A DNA stretch of 64,000 bases. Origin: Patescibacteria group bacterium. GTDB taxonomy: Bacteria; Patescibacteriota; Patescibacteriia; 2-12-FULL-60-25. Under the pieces are notes generated by a model. The model saw nothing but the letters and a program-made list of their open reading frames with translations. It did not search any database and was not told the DNA's origin. Made by a program: the position numbers and the translations under genes. How positions within the stretch are numbered: position 1 is the first letter of the stretch; the number at the start of each line of letters is the position of its first letter. Of this stretch, positions 50,848 through 56,973 are shown one piece after another. The stretch is from positions 253,251 to 317,250 of the forward strand of contig JAVHLR010000001.1 in the NCBI GenBank assembly GCA_031082005.1, read 5' to 3'.

Positions 50848-52449
50848 ATGAAACTGTCTTTGCGTAATTTTAGCGCTTTGTTATCGATTGCCTTTTTCCT
50901 GTCTTTGACGTCTGCCGCATCGGCGCAGACGACGGACTGTAAGGGCTCGAATCATCTTTTGACGGTCAAGGTGCTTTCCAGCGGTACGCCTTTGACCGGT
51001 GCGCAGGTCAAGATATATACGGACGCCAACTATCACTACGTGGCTGATGACTTGGCGCGTACCGGCATCGAAGACGCTATCGTCAACACGAACTCTATCG
51101 GTGAAGCGTGGATGGCGCTCGCTCCCGGTCACTACTACATTTCCGTGACGGCTGCCAATAACATCGAACACCGTTCCGAATACCTGATGCCGAATGATGG
51201 AGAATGCGGTTACGAAATCATCGATCTGCAGAGCAGCGCCAACTACGTGCTTGATCTGGGCAAGACGCAGGTCGCTTTGTCGCCGACTTCGATCCAAGCC
51301 GATAACGCGCAATCCGCGATTGTGACGGTCCGGGCATATAGCACGGCCAGTACGACCATGGCGTACGTGCCTGTCGATCTGCAATCCACTCTGGCCGGCA
51401 TGTATATCGAAAAGTCAGCCACCAGCACGGACAAGACGGGTTACGCCAGCTTCAAGATACGCGCGACCGTGACAGGCAGCGCGGCTTTGATGGTTTATCT
51501 GAACAACACCTTGGTGCGCACCTTAGTTTTGAAGGTGGTAGCGACCGGCTCTTTGGTCACCGAACCCGGCCAAGTGACATCCAGTTTGGTTTCGCCTTTC
51601 CTTTCCACCGTCGAAGTGTTCGGTTCGCCCGCACTGCCAGATGGGCGCACTCCGATTACGCTTCGCGTCACTGCAAAGGACGTCTCATCCAAGCCGCTGT
51701 CAGGTCAGGCGGTCGTATTGAGATCGACATTGTTGGATCTGGGTATCGACCCAGGAGTCGCTATCACGGGTGTAGACGGTTCGGCGGACTTCAAGCTCAC
51801 TTACGGACAGGTCGGCAAGAGCCTCATCACCGCCATCGCCGGAGGCGTTCCCCTTGAGCAGCGTCCGATCGTGGAATTCTTCAACCCATTCATCCTGCCG
51901 GATGGCGGTACGGGCGGAACCAGCGGCGGGACAGCGCAACCCGGCGCCAACCCTGTGCTTGCTGCCCAGCTGTGCCGTAGCACTCTTCCGCCAGGCACTC
52001 TTTATAAGATGCCGAGCGACGGTAATCCTGTGACGCAAGAGGATTCCACTGTCTGGTACATCGGCGTAGATTGTTTCCGCCATCCCTTCCCGTATTCCAA
52101 GGTCTACTTCACTTGGTACAAGGACTACACTGCCGTGAAGGTCGTGCCCAAGACCGATTTCCTGTCGTTCGCCATCGGGTCTGACGTCACGGTCCGCCCC
52201 GGCTTGGGTCTGCTGAAGATGAAGAACGACCCGCGGATTTTCGTCGTCTCCCGGCCGAGGCAACTACGCTGGATCCGTAGCCCGCAAGCCGCGGTCGATA
52301 TATTCGGTGCGCGATGGGATGCGAAGATCGTCGAGCTTCCCGAGGAATTCTACGGGGACTACGTCCAGGGCACGAGCGTCTTCAGTCGTGCGGATTATGA
52401 CGCCGCAGCCGAGCTCGATGCCGCTCCGACCCCCGATCAGGCTTTTTAA
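50848..52449 (+). CDS. Secreted protein: Ig-like domains plus C-terminal 'KVYFTWYKD' domain
   Basis: The start at 50848 gives a signal peptide (residues 1-26, ending SAASAQ). The 533 residues hold a carboxypeptidase-regulatory-like beta domain (30-140), a first Big-like domain (150-235), a second (255-355, with TPITLRVTAKDVSSKPLSGQ), and a Gly-rich linker. The 'KVYFTWYKD' region (about 415-515) has PYSKVYFTWYKDYTAVKVVP, IGSDVTVRPGLGLLKM, QLRWIRSPQAAVDIFG and EEFYGDYV. It is homologous to the end of the 44131 protein. A surface or adhesive role is inference. Confidence 0.85.
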   Translation: MKLSLRNFSALLSIAFFLSLTSAASAQTTDCKGSNHLLTVKVLSSGTPLTGAQVKIYTDANYHYVADDLARTGIEDAIVNTNSIGEAWMALAPGHYYISVTAANNIEHRSEYLMPNDGECGYEIIDLQSSANYVLDLGKTQVALSPTSIQADNAQSAIVTVRAYSTASTTMAYVPVDLQSTLAGMYIEKSATSTDKTGYASFKIRATVTGSAALMVYLNNTLVRTLVLKVVATGSLVTEPGQVTSSLVSPFLSTVEVFGSPALPDGRTPITLRVTAKDVSSKPLSGQAVVLRSTLLDLGIDPGVAITGVDGSADFKLTYGQVGKSLITAIAGGVPLEQRPIVEFFNPFILPDGGTGGTSGGTAQPGANPVLAAQLCRSTLPPGTLYKMPSDGNPVTQEDSTVWYIGVDCFRHPFPYSKVYFTWYKDYTAVKVVPKTDFLSFAIGSDVTVRPGLGLLKMKNDPRIFVVSRPRQLRWIRSPQAAVDIFGARWDAKIVELPEEFYGDYVQGTSVFSRADYDAAAELDAAPTPDQAF

Positions 52450-52483
52450 GCCGACGGCGTACGAACAGGTACCTGAAATCAAA

Positions 52484-52524
52484 ACCGCCCCGGCATGTAC
52501 CGGGGCGGAATTCGTATTTTTATC
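52484..52524. terminator. Bidirectional terminator between the 50848 gene and the pilin
   Basis: The perfect stem CCGCCCCGG/CCGGGGCGG with loop CATGTA lies between convergent genes and is followed by AATTCGTATTTTTAT. Confidence 0.8.
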
Positions 52525-52972
52525 TGCTCACTTCTATCTCATCCCCCAATTGTGCGAACGGAGCCTCGACCGTAATCCTGTTGTAGGCGTCCTTAAAGAC
52601 ATAATATCCGGTTCCGTTGGCTGACGCGCTCGTCGGATCCGTGGGTATCTTCAGGATGTAGCGTTCTTCGAAAGTCACGACGCCCAAATCGATCAAGCCT
52701 GCGCAACTGCCAGCTCCTGTTTTGCAGATTTCCGTCGAAACGGAGGTGATTGTCGCGGGGATGATGCCGTTGTTGTCGATGGCGTATTGATGTATCGAAT
52801 TGATGATCGCATTGATGTTGCTCCAGCGCTGTGCGTTGTTGGATTGCGCGATGCTGCGCGGCGGGTTGATGGCGATGAGCACGATGGCCGCCAAGACCGC
52901 TAAGATCGCGATGACCAAAAGAACCTCGATGAGAGTGAATCCTTTTGCGTTCTTCAGTAGGTTCAGTTTCAT
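52520..52972 (-). CDS. Type IV prepilin-like protein
   Basis: The 150 residues begin with a short basic leader and the prepilin cleavage motif KG|FTLIEVLLVIAILAVLAA, including the conserved Glu at mature position 5. The hydrophobic helix is followed by a small globular domain with two Cys (ICKTGAGSCAG) that can form a disulfide. It is a pilin or pseudopilin and would use PilB at 7409. The prepilin peptidase and PilC are not in this window. It is 9 bp downstream of the VKOR-like gene on the same strand. Confidence 0.93.
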   Translation of the reverse strand: MKLNLLKNAKGFTLIEVLLVIAILAVLAAIVLIAINPPRSIAQSNNAQRWSNINAIINSIHQYAIDNNGIIPATITSVSTEICKTGAGSCAGLIDLGVVTFEERYILKIPTDPTSASANGTGYYVFKDAYNRITVEAPFAQLGDEIEVSR

Positions 52973-52981
52973 AAGATAGGG

Positions 52982-53221
52982 TTATTTCTTCCGTTGCTTG
53001 TCGATGGCGCACATGCCCATGCAGGCGATTATCGTGACAGCGGCGAACATGAGGAAGCCATAGACGCAAGCCGGAAAACCCAGGATGTTGCATCCGCCTC
53101 CCTGCAGCGTGCATGTAGCTGCAGTTTTTCCGTAAAGCTCTATGTAGGACAGATATCCGGAGAATGCCATGCCCGCGTAACCCAAGGCGACAAGGATTTG
53201 GAGGCTTAATTTGCCGGTCAT
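52982..53221 (-). CDS. Small VKOR-like membrane protein fragment
   Basis: A 79-residue protein with two spans (about 10-28 and 52-70). Between them are two Cys in CTLQGGGCNILGFPACVYGF, reminiscent of the substrate-loop Cys and following helix of vitamin K epoxide reductase homologs. The CxxC redox pair and the second half of VKOR are absent. It may be a remnant or a compact scaffold protein. Linked to the pilin gene by 9 bp, it could aid pilin disulfide formation, which is inference. Confidence 0.55.
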   Translation of the reverse strand: MTGKLSLQILVALGYAGMAFSGYLSYIELYGKTAATCTLQGGGCNILGFPACVYGFLMFAAVTIIACMGMCAIDKQRKK

Positions 53222-53289
53222 AAAAATTTCACTCGTAAGTATAACATATTTTTCGTCACACGCCTCAAAAAAAGGGCAAAAAAAGATGC

Positions 53290-53335
53290 TGATAACGAAA
53301 AGCCCTCGCGCACGCAGATCGCTGTGCCGAGGGCA
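53290..53335 (-). terminator. Terminator after the 53959 gene
   Basis: On the minus strand GCCCTCG pairs with CGAGGGC and is followed by TTTTCGTTATC. Confidence 0.65.
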
Positions 53336-53350
53336 GTCGGGGCAGGAGAG

Positions 53351-53959
53351 TTATTCACAACCACCGGGGTTGTATTTGTGGATCTTGAAGTAGGAATGGA
53401 CCCACGGTTCCCCGAACCCGGGACCGGAAAGCAAGCCGGAGTAGGGCGCGTCGATGATCCCGTACCAGGGATCGTAAATCCGGTAGGTCGTCACATAGCC
53501 AGAAGTGAAACCGGTGATGACGGCGACATGACCGGCGAACGGTCCTTGGAAACCGGCGAGAACCGGACGATCGCTGGAGAGCTCGACCTGTAGCTGGTGT
53601 TCCGAGAGCGGACCGGCTTGATAGTTGTGCGCGACATTCGCCTGCGCGAGCAGGCCGTCGATCTCGTTGCTCTGCGCAGTCTGGTTACAGTAGCCGTAGC
53701 ATCCGTAGTAACAGCATTCGAAGCCCGTCTTTGCCCTTGCTAGTTCGCATTCCTGGACGTAAGAGCCGACGTAGTTCGCGACCATCGCGATGCCTGCCGC
53801 CCAGCACCAACTTTGGCACTGCTGCGGCAAGAACATGACCGAGAGCTGGGTGCCCTCCGCTTTGATGGGCTGATCCTCGACGCCTTCATCGCTACAGCTG
53901 AAGACGACGGCCAGCAACGCGCCGAAACACGCCTGCCTGAACAAAGTCGCTATTCTCAT
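53351..53959 (-). CDS. Papain-like cysteine protease lipoprotein (C39-like/AvrRpt2-type fold)
   Basis: The start at 53959 follows GGAGGG. The 202 residues begin with a lipoprotein-like signal ending AVVFSC (Cys22). The protease domain has the catalytic Cys52 in QSWCWAAGIAMVANYVG, His144 in GPFAGHVAVITGF and Asp163 in RIYDPWYG, plus an oxyanion Gln at 46-47. It carries extra Cys (ECEL, FECCYYGCYGYCNQ and the C-terminal GGC), so it is disulfide-rich and external. The CWAA...QCELA...CC...CN order matches secreted papain-like proteases from other bacterial groups. The target is unknown. Confidence 0.8.
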   Translation of the reverse strand: MRIATLFRQACFGALLAVVFSCSDEGVEDQPIKAEGTQLSVMFLPQQCQSWCWAAGIAMVANYVGSYVQECELARAKTGFECCYYGCYGYCNQTAQSNEIDGLLAQANVAHNYQAGPLSEHQLQVELSSDRPVLAGFQGPFAGHVAVITGFTSGYVTTYRIYDPWYGIIDAPYSGLLSGPGFGEPWVHSYFKIHKYNPGGCE

Positions 53960-53994
53960 CGTCGTTCCCTCCACTTGATCGAAAGAGCGCCTCG

Positions 53995-54023
53995 ACTTTA
54001 TGCCACACATCACTACCCGTCAA
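53995..54023 (-). promoter_or_regulatory. Promoter of the 53959 protease gene
   Basis: On the minus strand TTGACG (54018-54023), 17 bp, TAAAGT (53995-54000), with the -10 35 nt from the ATG. Confidence 0.72.
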
Positions 54024-54039
54024 CCCAGCGCTTTCATGC

Positions 54040-54075
54040 TCAAAAAACAAAAAGCGACGTTCAACGTCGCCTTCT
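54040..54075 (-). terminator. Terminator after tRNA-Ile (UAU)
   Basis: On the minus strand GGCGACG/CGTCGCT is followed by TTTTGTTTTTTG. It overlaps the upstream side of the protease gene promoter. Confidence 0.7.
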
Positions 54076-54113
54076 GCATAGTCCTCCGTAGCTCCGACAG
54101 GAGCGAAGGAGGG

Positions 54114-54189
54114 TGGTGCGCGCGGAAGGACTCGAACCTTCAACCCTCTGTGTATAAGACAGATGCTCTAACCATTGAGCTACGCGCGC
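54114..54189 (-). tRNA. tRNA-Ile (UAU anticodon)
   Basis: The acceptor GCGCGCG pairs with CGCGCGC, followed by A and an encoded CCA. The D stem is GCTC/GAGC, the anticodon stem TCTGT/ACAGA, and the loop CTTATAC gives anticodon UAU, reading AUA. The T stem is GAAGG/CCTTC. All arms are regular, at 76 nt. Confidence 0.93.
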
Positions 54190-54246
54190 CTGTGCGGAGC
54201 GATTTTACGCAATCTCTCCCGATAATTCAAGGGCAAGGCCGAAGCC

Positions 54247-54275
54247 TTGCATTATCCAAACAAATTCCGTTAGAT
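54247..54275 (+). promoter_or_regulatory. Promoter of the 54293 cassette gene
   Basis: TTGCAT, 17 bp, TTAGAT. The -10 is 17 nt from the ATG and the site GGAGGCAGG follows it. Confidence 0.6.
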
Positions 54276-54292
54276 GTAGGCGGAGGCAGGTA

Positions 54293-54667
54293 ATGGTCGT
54301 TTACTTCCACACTCGCGCATTCATCTATGCCGTCGCTAACGGCTACTGCTCTGACGTCAAGGATCGTTATCACGGCAAGGTGACGACGAATCTTGTCGGT
54401 TGTCGCTTGGTCGGTGGGACGCAAGCGGACACGCGAGGCGAGCCCATCGAAACCGACGCCATCGTCGCCGGGCATCGTCTCAAATTCGAGATCGGAAGTG
54501 CCGCTTTCATCAGTGACGTGATAGAGTTCGTCGAAAAGGTCGGCTCCATGTCCGTCTTGCCCACGAAGATGCCATCGCTCCCTCCGGAGAGTGATTCGTT
54601 CCGTGATCCGATCCCCACGGTTCCGGAGATCATTCTGCCTAAGCCGCCTGGCTTACCTAAACCATGA
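54293..54667 (+). CDS. Cassette-type protein with Pro-rich tail, function unknown
   Basis: The 124 residues start MVVYFHTRAFIYAVANGYCS after a GGAGGCAGG site. The first 75 residues look like a small beta domain (CRLVGGTQADTRGEPIETDA, then HRLKFEIGSAAFISDVIEFV). The last 40 are Pro/Ser-rich with PPESDSFRDPIPTVPEIILP. No signal peptide. Not recognised. It lies between tRNA-Ile(UAU) and another cassette gene. Confidence 0.68.
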   Translation: MVVYFHTRAFIYAVANGYCSDVKDRYHGKVTTNLVGCRLVGGTQADTRGEPIETDAIVAGHRLKFEIGSAAFISDVIEFVEKVGSMSVLPTKMPSLPPESDSFRDPIPTVPEIILPKPPGLPKP

Positions 54668-54706
54668 AGCGGTACTCCTGACTCCGGAGCGCCGCTTTCT
54701 TCTTTT
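54668..54706 (+). terminator. Terminator after the 54293 gene
   Basis: AGCGG...CCGCT encloses the inner pair CTCC/GGAG and is followed by TTCTTCTTTT. Confidence 0.6.
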
Positions 54707-54717
54707 GCTCGTTACCC

Positions 54718-54746
54718 TTGACTGAACAGCGGCGTTGGATTATCAT
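54718..54746 (+). promoter_or_regulatory. Promoter of the 54834 cassette gene
   Basis: TTGACT, 17 bp, TATCAT. The leader to the ATG is about 80 nt and can fold (54749-54812). Confidence 0.7.
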
Positions 54747-54833
54747 CTGGTCTCTTGGCGGAAAAAACCGCCTTCGCTCCTTTCTTCTTAAGGGTTCCAA
54801 GACCAGATTCGTGCACACAGTGGGGTACCTAGA

Positions 54834-55715
54834 ATGCAGACGACGAAACAGGACAAGGCCGCAGAGATCATCGTCCAGAGTCTCACCATCGTGGACATCA
54901 GCAGCTACATCAAACAGGAGGGTGTGACCGCCGACAAGATCGTCGCGGCTTCATTCCGCGGTGATGACAGGCTCGACCTCTACACGTCGCACGGCTTCGA
55001 CATCGACACCAAGGGCCAGATCGTCCGTCCCAACTTCTTCGGAGTCAATCTGCTGTCGCTCGTCCGTGCCAAGGACGGTTCGCTCTTCTTCGAGACGTCT
55101 GACGACGACCAGATCCCGCCCATCGCCAGTGCGCTGCATCATTTCGTCCAGATTTCTGACCGCAACGGCCAGGTCGCGCACGACCTCTTCTTCGTCGGTT
55201 TCACCAGGAAGACGCACCAGTACGTCATCACGCCCTCGGGCAAGGTCATCAAGCTGAACGCGAACCTGCAGCGCGGCGTCACGCACGTGCGCTACGACCG
55301 CACCCACGAACGTCTCTACGCCGTTCTTCACTTCGGCGACGAAGCATCCGTCGGAACACTCGACTGGCTCGACTGCAGGGACGTCGGCATGAAGCGCCTC
55401 GCCGACCCGGGGTTCTGGGAGAAGATCTGGAGCGACAAGACTGTTGCCTCCATCTCCCGACCGCGGAATTCTCGGATGTCCACCAACCTCGTGGTCAACT
55501 TCACGGATCAGACGGCTCGTGTGCTCACCTTCAACCCCGTGCAGCAGGACGTGTCTCCGGTCTGGGGCAAGCTGTTCGCTTCTCCGGATATCCAGATCGG
55601 CCACATGCTCGGTACGGACCTGATGGTCGATTTCCTGCCGCAAGACGACGCCCTGACGTTCAACGTCCGCGACTTCACCCGGCAGGACCATCCTCTCGCC
55701 AGCTACTTCCAGTAG
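54834..55715 (+). CDS. Cassette-type protein of unknown function (293 residues), possibly beta-propeller
   Basis: The protein starts MQTTKQDKAAEIIVQSLTIV, and the body appears to be repeated beta strands with intervening acidic loops (VAASFRGDDRLDLYTSHGFD, YVITPSGKVIKLNANLQRG, THERLYAVLHFGDEASVGTL). This layout suggests a propeller, though I cannot assign blades with confidence. No signal peptide or span. The Shine-Dalgarno site is weak (GGGG 9 nt upstream). Codon third positions are strongly G/C. It is convergent with rnhB across a large inverted repeat. Confidence 0.7.
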   Translation: MQTTKQDKAAEIIVQSLTIVDISSYIKQEGVTADKIVAASFRGDDRLDLYTSHGFDIDTKGQIVRPNFFGVNLLSLVRAKDGSLFFETSDDDQIPPIASALHHFVQISDRNGQVAHDLFFVGFTRKTHQYVITPSGKVIKLNANLQRGVTHVRYDRTHERLYAVLHFGDEASVGTLDWLDCRDVGMKRLADPGFWEKIWSDKTVASISRPRNSRMSTNLVVNFTDQTARVLTFNPVQQDVSPVWGKLFASPDIQIGHMLGTDLMVDFLPQDDALTFNVRDFTRQDHPLASYFQ

Positions 55716-55736
55716 CCCTCAAGAAGCCCACCTCAT

Positions 55737-55785
55737 AGCGCTCCGCTCTCCTCAACTCTCCGAGGGCGGAGCGCTTTCCTTTTGC
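55737..55785 (+). terminator. Terminator after the 54834 gene
   Basis: The perfect 10-bp stem AGCGCTCCGC/GCGGAGCGCT is followed by TTCCTTTTGC. Confidence 0.72.
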
Positions 55786-55816
55786 GCCGTTTTTACCCTC
55801 CCTCTTCTTCCCCCTC

Positions 55817-55922
55817 ATGAGCCGCAGGCGAAGGAGTTTTGCAGCGAGGACTGTTTGAGCGAGCATTATTTTGATTTCGCGAGCGAGTTCCGCAGCAAAA
55901 AACTCCTTCGCCTGCGGCTCAT
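55817..55922. repeat. 106-bp inverted repeat with 24-bp perfect arms
   Basis: The left arm 55817-55840 (ATGAGCCGCAGG...) is the exact reverse complement of 55899-55922. The 58-nt centre is itself partly self-complementary (GCAGCG/CGCAGC). The right arm contains the rnhB stop codon. Confidence 0.85.
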
Positions 55923-56554
55923 CCCCCCACAGTTTTCCAGCTCCACCTTACGTAATCCGCATCGCGCGGACAGGTCACTAGATGTTTAATCGTTTCTTTA
56001 TCGTGTGAATACCCGCAACCGAAATCCACGCCGAGTTCTTTCTTCAGCCTTGCTATCAACCGCTCCCGTTCCGCTTTAGCCAAGATGGATGCCGCGGCCA
56101 CGGTCCGATCTTTCTTGTCCGCTTCGTGTTTAGCTTTCAATGATTTCATCTCTGACCACTGGCTGCGGTCATATAATTTTTCAAGATAGTGTTGCGCACT
56201 GATGCTCGGTGCATCGACAAGCGCCACTGCCTCACGTTCCGGGAATTCATCAAGGAAATCATCCAACAGCTCCGCCATCGCTTCCAGCTCCAACCCGTTG
56301 AGTGTCCTTGATCTGTCGCGTACCGCTTCATCGATCGCCGTGGGATAAAAAATTTTCAGCTGGAACCAGCAACGCTCTTTGATCATCTCCGCGAGTTTGT
56401 CGCGCTGCGGACCTGGCACGATCTTCGAATCGCGCACGTTGTGCGCCCAGAACCAACGCCGGTCGGCTTCATCCGCTGCGACGCAAGCGACGACCAAAGG
56501 TCCGATGACGCATCCGCGTCCGGCTTCATCGATTCCGACAGAGAGTCGCATCAA
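55919..56554 (-). CDS. rnhB: Ribonuclease HII
   Basis: RNase HII cleaves RNA in RNA-DNA hybrids and removes single ribonucleotides. The 211 residues have the catalytic motif GIDEAGRGCVIGPLVVACV at 7-25, EAVALVDAPS near residue 112, and KHEADKKDRTVAAASILAKA near residue 145. The C-terminus VRWSWKTVGG runs into a large inverted repeat, whose right arm supplies the stop codon. The upstream region towards the DUF1059 gene contains two inverted GTACG repeats. Confidence 0.95.
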   Translation of the reverse strand: MMRLSVGIDEAGRGCVIGPLVVACVAADEADRRWFWAHNVRDSKIVPGPQRDKLAEMIKERCWFQLKIFYPTAIDEAVRDRSRTLNGLELEAMAELLDDFLDEFPEREAVALVDAPSISAQHYLEKLYDRSQWSEMKSLKAKHEADKKDRTVAAASILAKAERERLIARLKKELGVDFGCGYSHDKETIKHLVTCPRDADYVRWSWKTVGG

Positions 56555-56559
56555 GAAAT

Positions 56560-56585
56560 CGTACTATGTACTCGGCTCTGCGTAC
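56560..56585 (-). repeat. GTACG repeat, degenerate copy 4
   Basis: The reverse complement reads GTACG...GTACATAGTACG and matches the other copies at about 16 of 26 positions. It faces copy 3, and the two are flanked by TCAAGAAATC and GATTTCTTGA. Confidence 0.5.
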
Positions 56586-56617
56586 AAACCTCATTTTTCC
56601 ACGCGATGATTTCTTGA

Positions 56618-56643
56618 GTACGATGTACGCAGTACGTGGTACG
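56618..56643 (+). repeat. GTACG repeat, copy 3
   Basis: A 26-bp unit differing at 4 positions from the copy inside tsaD, located between rnhB and the DUF1059 gene. Confidence 0.75.
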
Positions 56644-56658
56644 ACGTTTCCCACGTCC

Positions 56659-56687
56659 TTGCAATTTCTGCCGTTTTTCGGCATAAT
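56659..56687 (+). promoter_or_regulatory. Promoter of the 56696 DUF1059 gene
   Basis: TTGCAA, 17 bp, CATAAT. The -10 ends 8 nt before the ATG, so transcription should begin within 2 nt of the start codon. Confidence 0.65.
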
Positions 56688-56695
56688 TACGACAT

Positions 56696-56881
56696 ATGAA
56701 AGTCATTGCCTGCCGGGATTTCGGTTACGATTGCAACGCCATCATGAAGGGACGCCACCTAGATGAGGCCGTTGACGCCTGTATCAAGCATAAAGTCAGC
56801 ATGCACCACGAAGACCTGAAAGAACTTCAGAAACCCGAGAAACGGGCTGAAATCGCTGAAAAAGCCAAAGAATTGGAATAA
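56696..56881 (+). CDS. DUF1059 small protein, copy 2
   Basis: The 61 residues begin MKVIACRDFGYDCNAIMKGR with Cys6 and Cys13 as in the copy at 29433. A helix containing VDACIKHKVSMHHEDLKEL and a Lys/Glu tail follow. Function of the family is not known. It is a single gene with a leaderless-type promoter and its own terminator. Confidence 0.8.
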   Translation: MKVIACRDFGYDCNAIMKGRHLDEAVDACIKHKVSMHHEDLKELQKPEKRAEIAEKAKELE

Positions 56882-56901
56882 TCTTCGGACCTGAATACAT
56901 C

Positions 56902-56927
56902 AAGGCGGCCTAACAAGGCCGCCTTTG
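56902..56927 (+). terminator. Terminator after the DUF1059 gene
   Basis: The perfect stem AAGGCGGCC/GGCCGCCTT is followed by TGAATATT. The hppA -35 box begins just beyond it. Confidence 0.65.
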
Positions 56928-56931
56928 AATA

Positions 56932-56961
56932 TTGACGTTTTCGTGTTTTTTTGCGCATAAT
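56932..56961 (+). promoter_or_regulatory. Promoter of hppA
   Basis: TTGACG and CATAAT are separated by 18 bp. The -10 ends 12 nt before the ATG at 56974, leaving a leader of about 5 nt. Confidence 0.6.
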
Positions 56962-56973
56962 AGCGTCATTCAT

